From contig JAZKFO010000025.1 in NCBI GenBank assembly GCA_040386395.1, positions 1-64,000 on the forward strand: a DNA stretch of 64,000 bases. Reading direction: 5' to 3'. Under the pieces are notes generated by a model. That model worked only from the letters and a program-made list of their open reading frames with translations. It had not been told where the DNA came from and did no database searches. Numbering within the stretch: position 1 is the stretch's first letter; every line of letters starts with the position of its first letter. A program made the position numbers and the translations under genes. The stretch comes from Stagnimonas sp040386395 (GTDB lineage: Bacteria; Pseudomonadota; Gammaproteobacteria; Nevskiales; Nevskiaceae). Positions 9,301-18,362 of this stretch are shown here, piece after piece.

Positions 9301-10948
9301 CATTGGCCGAGGCCAGAAGATTGTCGACCAGGGTATTGGCTTCGCGGATGCGGCTTTCGCGCTGGTAGATGCGCGCCAGGTCCAGTCGGGTCCAGGCGCT
9401 TTCAGGGTCGAGCAGCAGCGCCTCTTTCAGCAGGCCTTCGGCGCGGGCGTCGTCCTTGGCTGTCACCGCCAGGGCGGCCTGTTCGCGCAGTGCCTGCGCC
9501 TTGAGCACGCCAAAGCTGCCCAGCTGGCTGCGGATGTTTTCCGGTGCGCGTTCGGCCAGCGCAATGGCTTCCGGCAGGCGCTGGCTGCGGGTCAGCACGC
9601 CGATCAGGCCACGCAGGGCATCGACGTTCTCAGGATCGCGGCGCAGCACGTCGCGGTAGATCTTTTCCGCCTCGCGGCTGTCGCCCTGCTCGGCCAGGAT
9701 GTCCGCCAGGCTGAGCGGCACCGAGAGCTCTTCGCCGGCACGCTTGGGATCGCGGCTGATGGCTCGGCGCAGTTCACGCTCGGCAACCGAGCTATCGCCC
9801 GCTTTACGCGCGGCCTCGGCACCACGCACGGACTGCCAGAAGCGGGCGGTGTCGAGTGCTTCCTTCCAGCGTGCGGCGCGCTTGCTGTCCTTGCTGGTGG
9901 CCCGCTCCAGCAGACCCTGCGCTTCGGGATAAGCCTGCTGGCGCAGACGCACGATGCCGAGACCGCCGAGCGCATCGGCTGACTCGCCGTACTGGCTGAT
10001 GGCGTTCTCGAAACGCTCGGTCGCGACATCGAGCTGGCTGTTGTTGAGTGCCTCGAAACCTTCCTTGACCACCCGGCCACGCAGCTCGTCCTGGGTGATG
10101 ACACGGGGCTGGTCTTCGCCACCGACAGCGGCGGCACGAACCGGATCGCGCAGGGTGGCCAGTCGCGCACTCACCTGTGCATCGCTGCCGTAGCGCTTGA
10201 GGTAGTCCTGGTACAGTGCTTCGTCCCCACGCTTGGCACCCAGCCAGATCAGTGCCTGACGCCAAGCTTGGCGAGCGGGGGTTGCCACGCTACTAGTGCC
10301 GGTGGCCATCGCCGAGAGATCGGCAATACCCTGGCGACGGCTGGACTCGCGATAGGTCAGGTGCTGCGCCAGTGCCAGCTTGTAGACGGGCTCTTCCGGA
10401 TTGTCGGCGGCCAGCTTGCTGATGCCGACGCGCGCGGGCTCCCAGCCATTCTCGGTGCCGGCGAGGGTCTGGTAATACTCCAGCCCCAGGCGGCCACTCG
10501 GCGGCTCGCCGCCGAACGTGGCGAGATAGCCATCGGCAGCTTCCTGGTACTTGCCCTGTCGGGCCAGCGCCCTGGGCTGGGTCAGCTTGTCCTGGTTGAT
10601 GCTGCCTTGGCGGATGGCGGCTTCGAGGCGACGCAATTCGGGGTGGTTCGGGTGAGCCGCCTTGAGCCGGTCGAAGTAGACCTGGGCTGCGGCAGCGCGG
10701 CCACTGATGGCCTCGGCATTGGCAAGGCCAGCCAATGCGGCGGCACTGTCAGGCGTGCTGCGCAGCAGCTTCAGCCAGTTTTCGCGGGCCAGGTCATAGC
10801 GGTTCTGGCCCTCCCAGTAGCGGGCCTGGTTGGCGAGCTGCTCGCTGGCGCCCGTTTCCTTGGCGACCTCTGCTGCACTGCTTGTGGACATGAGCCCGAT
10901 CGCAAGTGCAAGCCCGGTGAGTGTCCTCAGAATAGCCATTCGCAACAT
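6323..10948 (-). CDS. bcsC: Cellulose synthase outer-membrane export subunit BcsC
   Basis: 1541-residue BcsC, longer than the enterobacterial protein (about 1160). It exports the glucan chain across periplasm and outer membrane. Order: signal peptide (residues 1-26, ending STSSAA); a long TPR superhelix to about residue 850; a low-complexity linker at ~850-1070; and a C-terminal beta-barrel of the BcsC family at ~1110-1541, ending with strands such as YLRYMFYPQTRVSF. The chosen ATG at 10948 has AAGGTGGG upstream and lies 22 bases inside the 3' end of bcsZ; an ATG three codons further in is the alternative. An unusually basic stretch lies in the linker at residues ~890-969. The gene overlaps the following TPR lipoprotein gene by 4 bases. 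Confidence 0.96.
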   Translation of the reverse strand: MLRMAILRTLTGLALAIGLMSTSSAAEVAKETGASEQLANQARYWEGQNRYDLARENWLKLLRSTPDSAAALAGLANAEAISGRAAAAQVYFDRLKAAHPNHPELRRLEAAIRQGSINQDKLTQPRALARQGKYQEAADGYLATFGGEPPSGRLGLEYYQTLAGTENGWEPARVGISKLAADNPEEPVYKLALAQHLTYRESSRRQGIADLSAMATGTSSVATPARQAWRQALIWLGAKRGDEALYQDYLKRYGSDAQVSARLATLRDPVRAAAVGGEDQPRVITQDELRGRVVKEGFEALNNSQLDVATERFENAISQYGESADALGGLGIVRLRQQAYPEAQGLLERATSKDSKRAARWKEALDTARFWQSVRGAEAARKAGDSSVAERELRRAISRDPKRAGEELSVPLSLADILAEQGDSREAEKIYRDVLRRDPENVDALRGLIGVLTRSQRLPEAIALAERAPENIRSQLGSFGVLKAQALREQAALAVTAKDDARAEGLLKEALLLDPESAWTRLDLARIYQRESRIREANTLVDNLLASANGSGPVNPDVLFIKASLLAEQQDFFAGLEILEQVPAASRTPAMTELQKRLWVRYQTQRAGVYSRAGSPQEAQQILSEVEPFVGEMPELLGAMATAYADLGDEARALRYMRQALTRNAQSDSGLRLAYASLLFKLRQDTEFEVVMDDLLRRGKLTEQQNLDLANLRIGYRLRQADLVREDGDLARAYEYLEPLIRVNPSDPRLMMALARLYADSKDLDKAYVIYDRVLQQNPNELDAIKGAAGAALAMNRLDDSDAMLERAFAIDPNNPRLYALAGRAARARGDEGRALSLFQQALRLDAAQSQSAQAGTAAPTGSGNSQPLLQLIDPASSYQRAPARVVGAVSAPVKVAARSSGSFFKTRANPALRPAAKKKVAPLLLAVKRQSAKPAVAGLYKATYRLPRGDVSLPARRPHLRGGFIKVSTPPQTGAAQPARGTVEQPSGYWAEQPGSNGAAPTYKYVESLTLSPPTIRSSTATKSQVQPYQAPVSDFPPPRRVNPAMSLRLSRPSSSLREEVGSEIRELNGTAGAYGATPVYEVPRMDGGYGSVPAPIYAAPGYVPTVPVAPKSAVISSDPMLATPDFVLDRNRVESKDRRDLLKEIGELRSSRTPYVQTGLALRSRDGSEGLDRLYDVEAPVEISFPANEGGRLKFRAVPVYLDAGTVSGRNLPVYGALGLALATEQASPTLRYDNSESGIAVGAAYEAGDFKLDVGSSPLGMPVENIVGGINWRPKSGDLSFKVDVARRSVTDSLLSYAGVRDPATGFTYGGVTKTGGRLDLAYDLGKYGVYANGGYQIYNGENVPQNSAVEVGAGLYARAIETRGNRVTYGLNVTTFGYDKNLRRFSLGHGGYFSPQSYLAVSVPVEWEGYRNRFSYKLGGALGIQAFKEDGQGQYPADEGLQGALEEALTTYEGDLPIVGGYPSKRQTGVGFTVTGQFEYLLDTNLAVGARLALDNARDYNEASASGYLRYMFYPQTRVSFPPNLLLPYFNHGDPRL

Positions 10949-12075
10949 GATATTTCCCACCTTGGAATGAGTCGTCCGTACTGATCGAAGCGGAAACGCC
11001 CGGAATCCCAACCCTCACCGAACATTCCCAATGCCTGATCGTAGTAGTGCGGCGGCTTGCCCAGATTTCCGTCCACACGACCATTTTTCAAACGTTGTCT
11101 TTGTCTTACAGCACTATCTTCATCCATCTTCGCAAGGAAAGGCAACAAAGCGGCGGAGAATCCAATCGGCGCCCCACCAGAGCCTTGACCGCTTTCAAAA
11201 TCAAGCTTTTCAGGCGGATCATCGAAGCCTGCAAGCCGCCGTGCAAGTGGCTTCAGCAGCGGCAATAGGTCGTTATCTCTATCAGTGTCATCCGACGCAG
11301 GGGTCATTGCCGCCCAGAGCGGCACCCGGATGGCGTCGTAGCTCGATACACCACCGGTCTTGCGATCCGCCACCAGGCGGCCGTCCGCCATCACCTCATA
11401 CCAATCCGGCGCGACGCCCTGCGTCACCAGTTGGCGCATCGCGGTGAGATGGTTCTGCCAGATGGCCTTCCAGGGACCTTCGGGGTCGACCAGCGCCAGC
11501 CAGCGGAACTGGAACTCCGGCAGATAGCTGGGATTGAGCCGCCAGCTGCCATCCTCTGCCTTGAAGCCATCCGGGGCAGGCAGCAGCATCAATCCCATAC
11601 CGGGGATTTCAGCCACTTCGCGCGTCCTGATCTGCTCCAGCAGGGCCTGGCCCAGTCGCCGGTAGCCGGGTTGCTGCCAGAGCCGACCGGCTTCGATGAG
11701 TGAGTAAGCAAGCCAGAGATCGGCGTCGGATGCCGGGTTGGCATCCTTCACGCCCCAGCCCTGCTCGCCCGCACCCCAGAGCCAGGCTGGCAGGTGGACG
11801 CTGAGATCCCCCTGCGCCAGGTTATTGGTGGTCCAGTTCAGGATGCGTGCGAACTGCGTCCGGTCGTTGGCAACCAGCGCGAAGAACATGGCATAGGCCT
11901 GTGCCTCGGAAGTGCTGCGGTTGCCGGCCGTGCGATCAATGACCCTGCCGTCGGCCTGCACGAAAACCCTGGCGAACGACTGCCAAGCCGCCCAGTTGCG
12001 AACCTGCCAGCAATGGGCGAGATAGCCACTGAGCAGCACGACAGCGGCCAACAGCGCCGCAATCGTGTATTTCAT
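10927..12075 (-). CDS. bcsZ: Periplasmic endo-beta-1,4-glucanase BcsZ (GH8)
   Basis: 382-residue glycoside hydrolase family 8 cellulase of the cellulose operon; it trims glucan in the periplasm and influences polymer export. The signal peptide or anchor is residues 1-21. Family catalytic positions are recognisable: the general acid Glu57 in STSEAQAYAMFFAL, the aspartates in SDADLWLAYSLIEAGRLW (D117/D119), and the candidate base Asp247 in SSYDAIRVPLW. Length matches BcsZ of other species (about 370). It lies 44 bases after the bcsAB stop and overlaps the start of bcsC by 22 bases, consistent with coupled translation. The last residues, SCCEWLF, are unusual in having two adjacent cysteines. Confidence 0.95.
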   Translation of the reverse strand: MKYTIAALLAAVVLLSGYLAHCWQVRNWAAWQSFARVFVQADGRVIDRTAGNRSTSEAQAYAMFFALVANDRTQFARILNWTTNNLAQGDLSVHLPAWLWGAGEQGWGVKDANPASDADLWLAYSLIEAGRLWQQPGYRRLGQALLEQIRTREVAEIPGMGLMLLPAPDGFKAEDGSWRLNPSYLPEFQFRWLALVDPEGPWKAIWQNHLTAMRQLVTQGVAPDWYEVMADGRLVADRKTGGVSSYDAIRVPLWAAMTPASDDTDRDNDLLPLLKPLARRLAGFDDPPEKLDFESGQGSGGAPIGFSAALLPFLAKMDEDSAVRQRQRLKNGRVDGNLGKPPHYYDQALGMFGEGWDSGRFRFDQYGRLIPRWEISCCEWLF

Positions 12076-12119
12076 CCGCTCACTGGCCGTTCACCCTGTT
12101 CTGGAGTCGGGACGGGTTT

Positions 12120-15100
12120 TTAGTGCCCGCCCTGCTTGCGCAGCATCGCCATGCGACGGAGCACACGGTAGAGAACGATCGAGAGCAGCAGTGCGGCCAG
12201 CAGCGACAGGAACAACATCACCACCGGCTGCTGCGACAACCACCAGCGGAAGCGCATCAGGATCGGCAGACTGCCAACGTGATACTGGTCGCCGAGGTGA
12301 TAGTTGTTGACCTGATCGCCGTTGAACAGCACCAGATCGCCACGCACGAACTGCGACTTGCCGGCTTCGGTGAACAGGCTGGTCACGGCCGTCAGACGCT
12401 TGCTGTCACCTGCGGTGATCACCACCACGGTGCGCTTGGACGACAGCGGCGACTCGAAGCTCATGATCGCGCCGAGCGAACGGCCGGCTTCGAGAATGAC
12501 GTGGCCCGCGTGGTCGACGGCACCCTGCAAGTCGCGGCCCTGCCACTTGGCGCGCAGGCGTTCGATCGGGCCGAGCACCTTGAGCTTGGTCTCGCCGTTG
12601 CTGATCGACATCGGCATGTATTCGGCCCAGGTCTCCAGCAGCGGCTGGTTGCCGCCGGCACCGATCACGATCAGATCAAGATCCGAGAAACCGCTGGCCT
12701 CGGCGGCGCGACCGAGCTTGAAGCGCGTTGCCGGGTAACCGGTGGCCTCGCCGATGCGGCCCATGACGGTGAGGAAGGCTTCGACTTCTTCGGGATCGAG
12801 ACGCTCCGGCAGCACCACCGCCGTCTGGTCGAGATCGGCGTACTTGGTATACGGGAAGCCGCCATTGGCGAACAGGGTGAGATCAGGCAGCGCCGTGTAG
12901 TGCGGGTATGCCGTCAGGTCGATGGTGGAATCCTCGTCGATCGAGCCACGCAGGTTGTCCAGGATCACGTCCTTGCAAGCACCCTCTTTCTTGCGCTCGA
13001 AGTAGTACTGGAATTGCAGGGTGTTATCGGAACTGAACTTGTACTCCGGCACATAGACGGTGCCGCGGTTCACAGACTGCACTTCCGACACGAACGGCAG
13101 ATTGATGCGCTGTTCCGAAGCCTTGTCCTCGCCCGTGTAGGCCAGTGCGATGGCCTCGACAAACTCGTTGTTGATGTTGACGTTGAGCGTCGACTTGGCG
13201 CCGATGGTGGGCGTGTAGCGATACTTGAGGTCGAGCTTCATGCCGCGGCCGCGCCAGGTGAACAGATCGGGCGGTGCGTGGAAAGGCACCTTGATGGTGT
13301 CGGGATACAGGCCGCTGGATTCGAGCGCGTAGGAACGCACCAGCTCGCCGAGCTGCACGGGGCGGTCGGTCGGCACCCAGCGCGGCGCGTCGTAGGCCTT
13401 GCGCGGTGCTGGCTCGATGAACTCCTTGATCGCGGTGTCCTGGCCGGACAGCGCCTGGGTGCCGAGTGCGAGGCTGCGGGCGGCCGTCTTGATGCCCTCG
13501 CCCGTCGCGCCGCGCACGATCAGCAGCAGTGAGCCGGGGGCTTCCGGGTTCGGGATCAGCTGCACTTTCGCGGTCGCACTGTCAGCCGGCAGGTTCAGGC
13601 CGGCGGGCACCTTGTTGCCATTGATGAACACCACGCCATGGCCGGTGGGCAGCTTGTTGAAGTAGACCGGGAAGCTGGCACCGCGATAGTCCGCGAGGGC
13701 ACCAAACCAGCTGGCAACCACGCCGGCGGCGTCGATTTCTTCCATCGACGGCGTGCCGGCAAACACGAACGGCAGGTTGACGCGGCGCGAGTCACGGCTG
13801 TCGAAGAAAGGCTGCGGCAGCAGGTTGAGATCACGGCTGCGTGGCAGCGGCTGGGTATCGAGTTCAAGCGTGGAGCGGTTGTCGATGATCGACCACAGGG
13901 TGGTATGGACCGGGTCTTCGCAGTCCATCGTGTAGTGCGCGATCAGCTGCAGGCCGATCTGGTTGTATTCGACGAACAGCTTGGGGTCGATGTCGATGGT
14001 GCGCTCGGCACCGCTGGCGGTTTCCGAGGAGAGCGGGATGGTCGCCGCCAGCTCATTGTTGACCAGGATGTTGAGGTGGCTGAGCGGGAAGATCAGCGAC
14101 GGCGAGTGCGCGAACTTGAGCGTGAGACGCGCGCGCGTCACCAGCTCGTCATCGCGCACCGCGACCGGCAATGCGATTTCGCCCTGCACACCGCGGAGTC
14201 GGATGGGCTTTTGAACACCCAGCGACTCGAAGGAGAGCACCCGCGATTCGCTGCGGCTGCCCAGCGAGGCCTGCTGCGGAATGGCCAGCGGCTCGCTCAC
14301 CGCCACCGTGTCGCTGGCAGGCGGTGCCTGTGCGATGACAGTGCCGGTCTGCAACAAGGCGGCGGTCAGCAGGGCAACTGCCATCAAGGCAGTGCCACTG
14401 CGCTTGGTCAGCGGGGATAGCAGGCGGCTCAGGGCATTGGTCATGGTGTTCTTCAGGTTTGTGAATGTCATTTTTACAATACGGATGGTGCCGCCTAGAC
14501 CGAAGTCTAGGATGGCACGGAAACTCTCGCCAATACGATCATTGGGGCGATCTGCCGACCAACTCACCCAGGCATCGGCACGGCCGAAGATGGCGTACAC
14601 CAGCTGTCGCTCCTGGTCGATGCTCATCGGCTGCGCAAACTCCAGAAACAGCGACTCGCCCTTCGAGCGAACCACCTTGGCCGGTGTCCACACCAGACGA
14701 AAATCTGGTGCCAGCGCCACTTCGATCATGGCGTTCTGGGGAATGGACTGCGGGATGGCGAGCTTGAGGCCCGTGCCACCCTCCGAAATGTCGGCTGTGA
14801 CCGCCTCGATCTCAGGCCCGTCTGGAATACGAATACGGGCGCCGATGGCGACGTTGACGCGAATGGTGCGCCGCACCTGGCGCGACTCCCAGGCCACCGC
14901 CAGTGCTGCGCCAATGATGATGGTGTTGTAGACCGTCCACACCATGTTGAGCACGACGGTATCGACCTCGTGGGTGTTCCAGTAGACGAATCGTCCCAGG
15001 CCCACCAGCAGGCCAAGCAGATTGAGAATCAGCAGGAACACATAGGGCCTGGCAATGTCCTGGTCGAAATAGGTCTCATTGTTCATGCCGCCCTTCGCCG

Positions 15101-16655
15101 TCACGTTGAAGGTGCCGAGCTTGGGATTGATCAGTGCCAGCAGTGTCGGCACCAGGATGTAGGTCGCCAGCACCGTCTCGTAGACCTCCGCCCAGAACGA
15201 GTGCCGGTAAGGCCCCTGGATACGCGAGTTGGTGATCGAGGAATGCGCCAGGTGCGGGAAGGCGTAGGCCGCGATCATCAGTGCCGAGGCCTCGATGATG
15301 TGCGCCTCGAAGAACAGGTAGGACAGCGGTGCAGTGAGGAACACCACGCGCGGCAGACCATAGAAGAAGTGCAGCATGGCGTTGGAGTAGCACAGCCGCT
15401 GGCCCCAGGTCAGGCCGCGTCCGAACAGCGGGTTGTCGATACGGAAGATCTGCGCCATGCCACGCGCCCAGCGGATGCGCTGGCCGACGTGCGCCGACAG
15501 TGATTCTGTTGCCAGACCCGCTGCCTGCGGGATATTGAGATAGGCCGTGGTCCAGCCCTTGCGGTGCATCTTGAGCGCAGTGTGTGCGTCTTCGGTCACG
15601 GTCTCGACTGCGATGCCGCCCACTTCGTCCAGTGCCGAGCGGCGCAGCACGGCGCAGGAGCCGCAGAAGAACGTCGCATTCCAGAAATCGTTGCCGTCCT
15701 GCAGGAGGCCATAGAACAGCTCGCCCTCGTTGGGCACCTTGCGGAAGGTGTCGAGGTTGCGCTCGAACGGATCCGGCGAGAAGAAATGGTGCGGCGTCTG
15801 GGTCATGGCGAGCTTCGGGTCGCGCTTGAACCAGCCCATCGATACCTGCAGAAAAGAGCGCGTGGGAATGTGGTCGCAATCGAAGATCGCGACGAACTCA
15901 CCCTGTGTCTTGGTCATCGCCGCATTCAGATTGCCCGCCTTGGCGTGCTTGGAATTGCTGCGGGTGATGTGGGTGACACCCACCTCATCGCAGAACTCCT
16001 TGAACTGCGCCCGCTTGCCGTCGTCCAGCACGTAGATGCGCAGCTTGTCCTTGGGCCAGTCGAGATCGAGCGCGGCCAGCACCGTGGGGCGCACCACCTT
16101 GAGTGGCTCGTTGTAGGTGGGTATGAAGATATCCACCGTCGGCCAGTCGGCCATGTCACGCGGCAGGGTGGCGGGCTTGCGGTTGAGCGGCCAGAGCACC
16201 TGGAAATAGCCCAGCATCAGCACGATGAAAGCGTAGGCCTCGGCTGCCACCAGGCCGCCTGCGAAGAAGAGGTCGGTCGCATCCCGGCCGTTGCCGTTGC
16301 CGAACGATTCGGTGACGCGCCAGTACATGTAGCGGCTGGATGCGAGCACCGAGAGCAGGATCATCACGTGGGTGGCAAGTCGACCCTGGATGCGGTTGAT
16401 CCACAGCGCCAGCAGCAGCATGCCGAGGCCGAAGAAAGTCTGCCAACCCAGCGCCAGCGGCGTGCTGACGATGCTGATGACCGGCAGCGCGCAGAGGATC
16501 AGGATGGCGAGCAGCAGCAGTGGCTGATCCCAGAACTTCAGCTCGATGACCCGCTCGATGCGCCGATCCCAGATGTTGCTGATCAGCGAGGTGGACCAGG
16601 GCTGCCCTTCGCGGGCGGCGTTGCTGAGACCGTAGCTGGTGTTTGGATCACTCAT
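12120..16655 (-). CDS. bcsAB: Fused cellulose synthase catalytic and periplasmic subunit BcsA-BcsB
   Basis: One uninterrupted 1511-codon frame joins the two core subunits, as in AcsAB of acetic acid bacteria. Residues 1-740 are BcsA: membrane spans at the N-terminus, a GT2 domain with DDG (211-213), DCDH (259-262), TED (354-356) and QRIRW (392-396), the gating-loop motif FNVTAKGG (515-522), further spans, and a PilZ domain for cyclic di-GMP with RQVRR (592-596) and DISEGG (622-627). A hydrophobic segment at ~754-776 then leads into the periplasmic BcsB part, which ends with a C-terminal anchor span near VVMLFLSLLAALLLSIV. It polymerises UDP-glucose and threads the chain through the membrane. 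The start overlaps the bcsQ stop by 4 bases (ATGA). No internal stop or frameshift separates the halves. Confidence 0.97.
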   Translation of the reverse strand: MSDPNTSYGLSNAAREGQPWSTSLISNIWDRRIERVIELKFWDQPLLLLAILILCALPVISIVSTPLALGWQTFFGLGMLLLALWINRIQGRLATHVMILLSVLASSRYMYWRVTESFGNGNGRDATDLFFAGGLVAAEAYAFIVLMLGYFQVLWPLNRKPATLPRDMADWPTVDIFIPTYNEPLKVVRPTVLAALDLDWPKDKLRIYVLDDGKRAQFKEFCDEVGVTHITRSNSKHAKAGNLNAAMTKTQGEFVAIFDCDHIPTRSFLQVSMGWFKRDPKLAMTQTPHHFFSPDPFERNLDTFRKVPNEGELFYGLLQDGNDFWNATFFCGSCAVLRRSALDEVGGIAVETVTEDAHTALKMHRKGWTTAYLNIPQAAGLATESLSAHVGQRIRWARGMAQIFRIDNPLFGRGLTWGQRLCYSNAMLHFFYGLPRVVFLTAPLSYLFFEAHIIEASALMIAAYAFPHLAHSSITNSRIQGPYRHSFWAEVYETVLATYILVPTLLALINPKLGTFNVTAKGGMNNETYFDQDIARPYVFLLILNLLGLLVGLGRFVYWNTHEVDTVVLNMVWTVYNTIIIGAALAVAWESRQVRRTIRVNVAIGARIRIPDGPEIEAVTADISEGGTGLKLAIPQSIPQNAMIEVALAPDFRLVWTPAKVVRSKGESLFLEFAQPMSIDQERQLVYAIFGRADAWVSWSADRPNDRIGESFRAILDFGLGGTIRIVKMTFTNLKNTMTNALSRLLSPLTKRSGTALMAVALLTAALLQTGTVIAQAPPASDTVAVSEPLAIPQQASLGSRSESRVLSFESLGVQKPIRLRGVQGEIALPVAVRDDELVTRARLTLKFAHSPSLIFPLSHLNILVNNELAATIPLSSETASGAERTIDIDPKLFVEYNQIGLQLIAHYTMDCEDPVHTTLWSIIDNRSTLELDTQPLPRSRDLNLLPQPFFDSRDSRRVNLPFVFAGTPSMEEIDAAGVVASWFGALADYRGASFPVYFNKLPTGHGVVFINGNKVPAGLNLPADSATAKVQLIPNPEAPGSLLLIVRGATGEGIKTAARSLALGTQALSGQDTAIKEFIEPAPRKAYDAPRWVPTDRPVQLGELVRSYALESSGLYPDTIKVPFHAPPDLFTWRGRGMKLDLKYRYTPTIGAKSTLNVNINNEFVEAIALAYTGEDKASEQRINLPFVSEVQSVNRGTVYVPEYKFSSDNTLQFQYYFERKKEGACKDVILDNLRGSIDEDSTIDLTAYPHYTALPDLTLFANGGFPYTKYADLDQTAVVLPERLDPEEVEAFLTVMGRIGEATGYPATRFKLGRAAEASGFSDLDLIVIGAGGNQPLLETWAEYMPMSISNGETKLKVLGPIERLRAKWQGRDLQGAVDHAGHVILEAGRSLGAIMSFESPLSSKRTVVVITAGDSKRLTAVTSLFTEAGKSQFVRGDLVLFNGDQVNNYHLGDQYHVGSLPILMRFRWWLSQQPVVMLFLSLLAALLLSIVLYRVLRRMAMLRKQGGH

Positions 16656-17422
16656 GGCAGTTTGATCAACCAGTCGGCTATGGCAGCAAAATCACGACTC
16701 GCAGGCGAGTCCGGAGCATATCGGTGAATCGGGCTTTGCGAGGCCAGGGCCTCTTCAACCGCAGAGTCAAAGTGTATTTCGGCAGGCAGCAGGCGCGCGC
16801 CCAGGTCCCGCGACAGTGCGTTGGCCACATCCCGACACAGCACCTTGGCGTTGTTCATGCGGTTGAGCAGGTAATAGCCCTGAAGGGCCGCATTGCTCTG
16901 GGCAGCCTCGGCATACCAGCGTGCCATTGATGGCAGGGTGACGAAGGAGGCGGCGTCCGGCAGCAGCACGCACAGCGCGAGATCGCTGGCTTGCAGGGCC
17001 TGCGGCATGTAGCAGGTGCCGCCGGGCGGGGTGTCGATGATGACGATGCTGCCGGGCGTGAGGCCGAGCGCATCGAGATTCTGGCGCAGCCAGTCGGGGT
17101 TGCGATCCAGCTGCTGCTCGAAAGCCCGGCGGTCGTGATCGGTCAGGGTGCCGAACGGCAGGCAATCGACACCATAGGGGCCGCGAAAGGCCGCATTCGC
17201 CCAGGGTTGGCCGAGCAGCGTCTGCACCGCCAGGCCCGCGCCGTCGGAGAGCGGCATCTGATGGTGCAATCGCGCACTGTTCTGCGGATCCAGATCAACC
17301 AGCAGCACCGCGCGGCCCGCAGCCGCCAGTGTGGCCGCCAGGTTGGCGGCGACCGTCGTCTTGCCGACGCCGCCCTTGGGCGAGACGACCGAGACAATGC
17401 GTCGTTGTGCGCTAGTGGTCAT
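16652..17422 (-). CDS. bcsQ: Cellulose biosynthesis MinD-like ATPase BcsQ
   Basis: 256-residue SIMIBI ATPase of the BcsQ/YhjQ family. It has a deviant Walker A KGGVGKTT at residues 16-23, DLDPQNSARLHH (the BcsQ version of switch I, with Asn-Ser-Ala-Arg-Leu), and IIDTPPGGTCYMPQAL as Walker B. In enterobacteria BcsQ binds BcsR and the synthase at the cell pole and is needed for cellulose production. Its partner here would be the BcsR-like N-terminus of the next gene upstream (17465-18298). It overlaps bcsAB by four bases and begins 42 bases after the BcsP-like stop. Confidence 0.93.
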   Translation of the reverse strand: MTTSAQRRIVSVVSPKGGVGKTTVAANLAATLAAAGRAVLLVDLDPQNSARLHHQMPLSDGAGLAVQTLLGQPWANAAFRGPYGVDCLPFGTLTDHDRRAFEQQLDRNPDWLRQNLDALGLTPGSIVIIDTPPGGTCYMPQALQASDLALCVLLPDAASFVTLPSMARWYAEAAQSNAALQGYYLLNRMNNAKVLCRDVANALSRDLGARLLPAEIHFDSAVEEALASQSPIHRYAPDSPASRDFAAIADWLIKLP

Positions 17423-17464
17423 TGCGCTGGCAGGTCGATTTGATGAGTGAGGAGGCGGGATGGC

Positions 17465-18298
17465 TCAACGGCGATTGTCCCGTGACAGGCGTGCAAATAC
17501 ATCCTGTAAAGATTCACCATGGCTTGCCGCAGGCGCAGCAGCTGCACTGGCGGCAAACCGCAGCCGTCCACTGCCAGCGGCAGCAGGTGCCGCCGGCTCT
17601 GGCATCGAAGGCGCAGTCACCGGCACCGGCCCCAGGCGTGAAGGCGGCGGCGAGTAGCGGGTCTCCGGCTCCTCAGGGCTGTACTGCATCGAAATGGGCG
17701 ACATGTCCAGAACCGCTTTTGTGGGCTCTGGAGCCATTGCGCCAGCCCGTTCCGTCAGGCTGGTGGGCACCGGCGGACGGTCGAAAATCAGCTCGGTACG
17801 CCGCTGGGTGACCAGAACTTCTGGTGCCGGCGGGATGATGGAGACCGTCTGAGGCTCCTTGACCGACTGAAACAGCGATTGCAGACCCTGATCTGCGGAA
17901 GGCTCCGCCAAGGCCGCCGACAGTGCGCTGGGCAGCGCGACTGCGGCAGTCGAGGGGGCAGCGCGAGGCGCAATGCTGCCGCTGGTTTCTGCCCGCAGGA
18001 TGTCTTCGGCAGTGGCTCGCAGTGCCGCCGAAAACAGATTGGAAGCAGTCATGGCATCCGGTTGGGGCGCAGCCGCAGGCAGCGGTTGTGTCACCGGCGG
18101 GGCAGCAACTGGCAGCCCAGCAGCGACGGGCGCCTGTGCATGGCGGGCGGGTGCTGCGGCTTGCAGCAGCGACCAGCGGCGCGGCGCTTCCGTCACCGTG
18201 GCGCTCGCCGTGGGCGCGCTGCGGATCTCCTGGTAATCGTTGGGATTCAGCCCCAGATGCGAGAACAGTTGTTTGATGTCGTCGTTCTTCTCTGCCAT
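17465..18298 (-). CDS. bcsP: Proline-rich cellulose accessory protein with BcsR-like N-terminus (BcsP/BcsO type)
   Basis: 277-residue cytoplasmic protein. Residues ~5-46 resemble BcsR: an acidic start, DIKQLFSHLGLNPNDYQEI, then RRWSLLQ, comparable to the Leu-Lys-x-x-Phe, Asp-Tyr and Arg-Trp-Pro-Leu-Leu landmarks of enterobacterial BcsR. The remainder is a long Pro/Ala-rich disordered region that ends in a separate conserved-looking tail, SLQDVFARLSRDNRR. Proline-rich proteins of this kind (called BcsO or BcsP) occur in type I bcs operons with BcsD and are thought to help order synthase complexes. The symbol is given on architecture and context. ATG 18298 has AGGAAG upstream. It lies between bcsD and bcsQ. 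Confidence 0.75.
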   Translation of the reverse strand: MAEKNDDIKQLFSHLGLNPNDYQEIRSAPTASATVTEAPRRWSLLQAAAPARHAQAPVAAGLPVAAPPVTQPLPAAAPQPDAMTASNLFSAALRATAEDILRAETSGSIAPRAAPSTAAVALPSALSAALAEPSADQGLQSLFQSVKEPQTVSIIPPAPEVLVTQRRTELIFDRPPVPTSLTERAGAMAPEPTKAVLDMSPISMQYSPEEPETRYSPPPSRLGPVPVTAPSMPEPAAPAAAGSGRLRFAASAAAAPAASHGESLQDVFARLSRDNRR

Positions 18299-18362
18299 GA
18301 CTGCTTCCTCGCGTTGATCCTGCTGACGATCACGAATACTGATGACGTTTCAAGCATGCGGC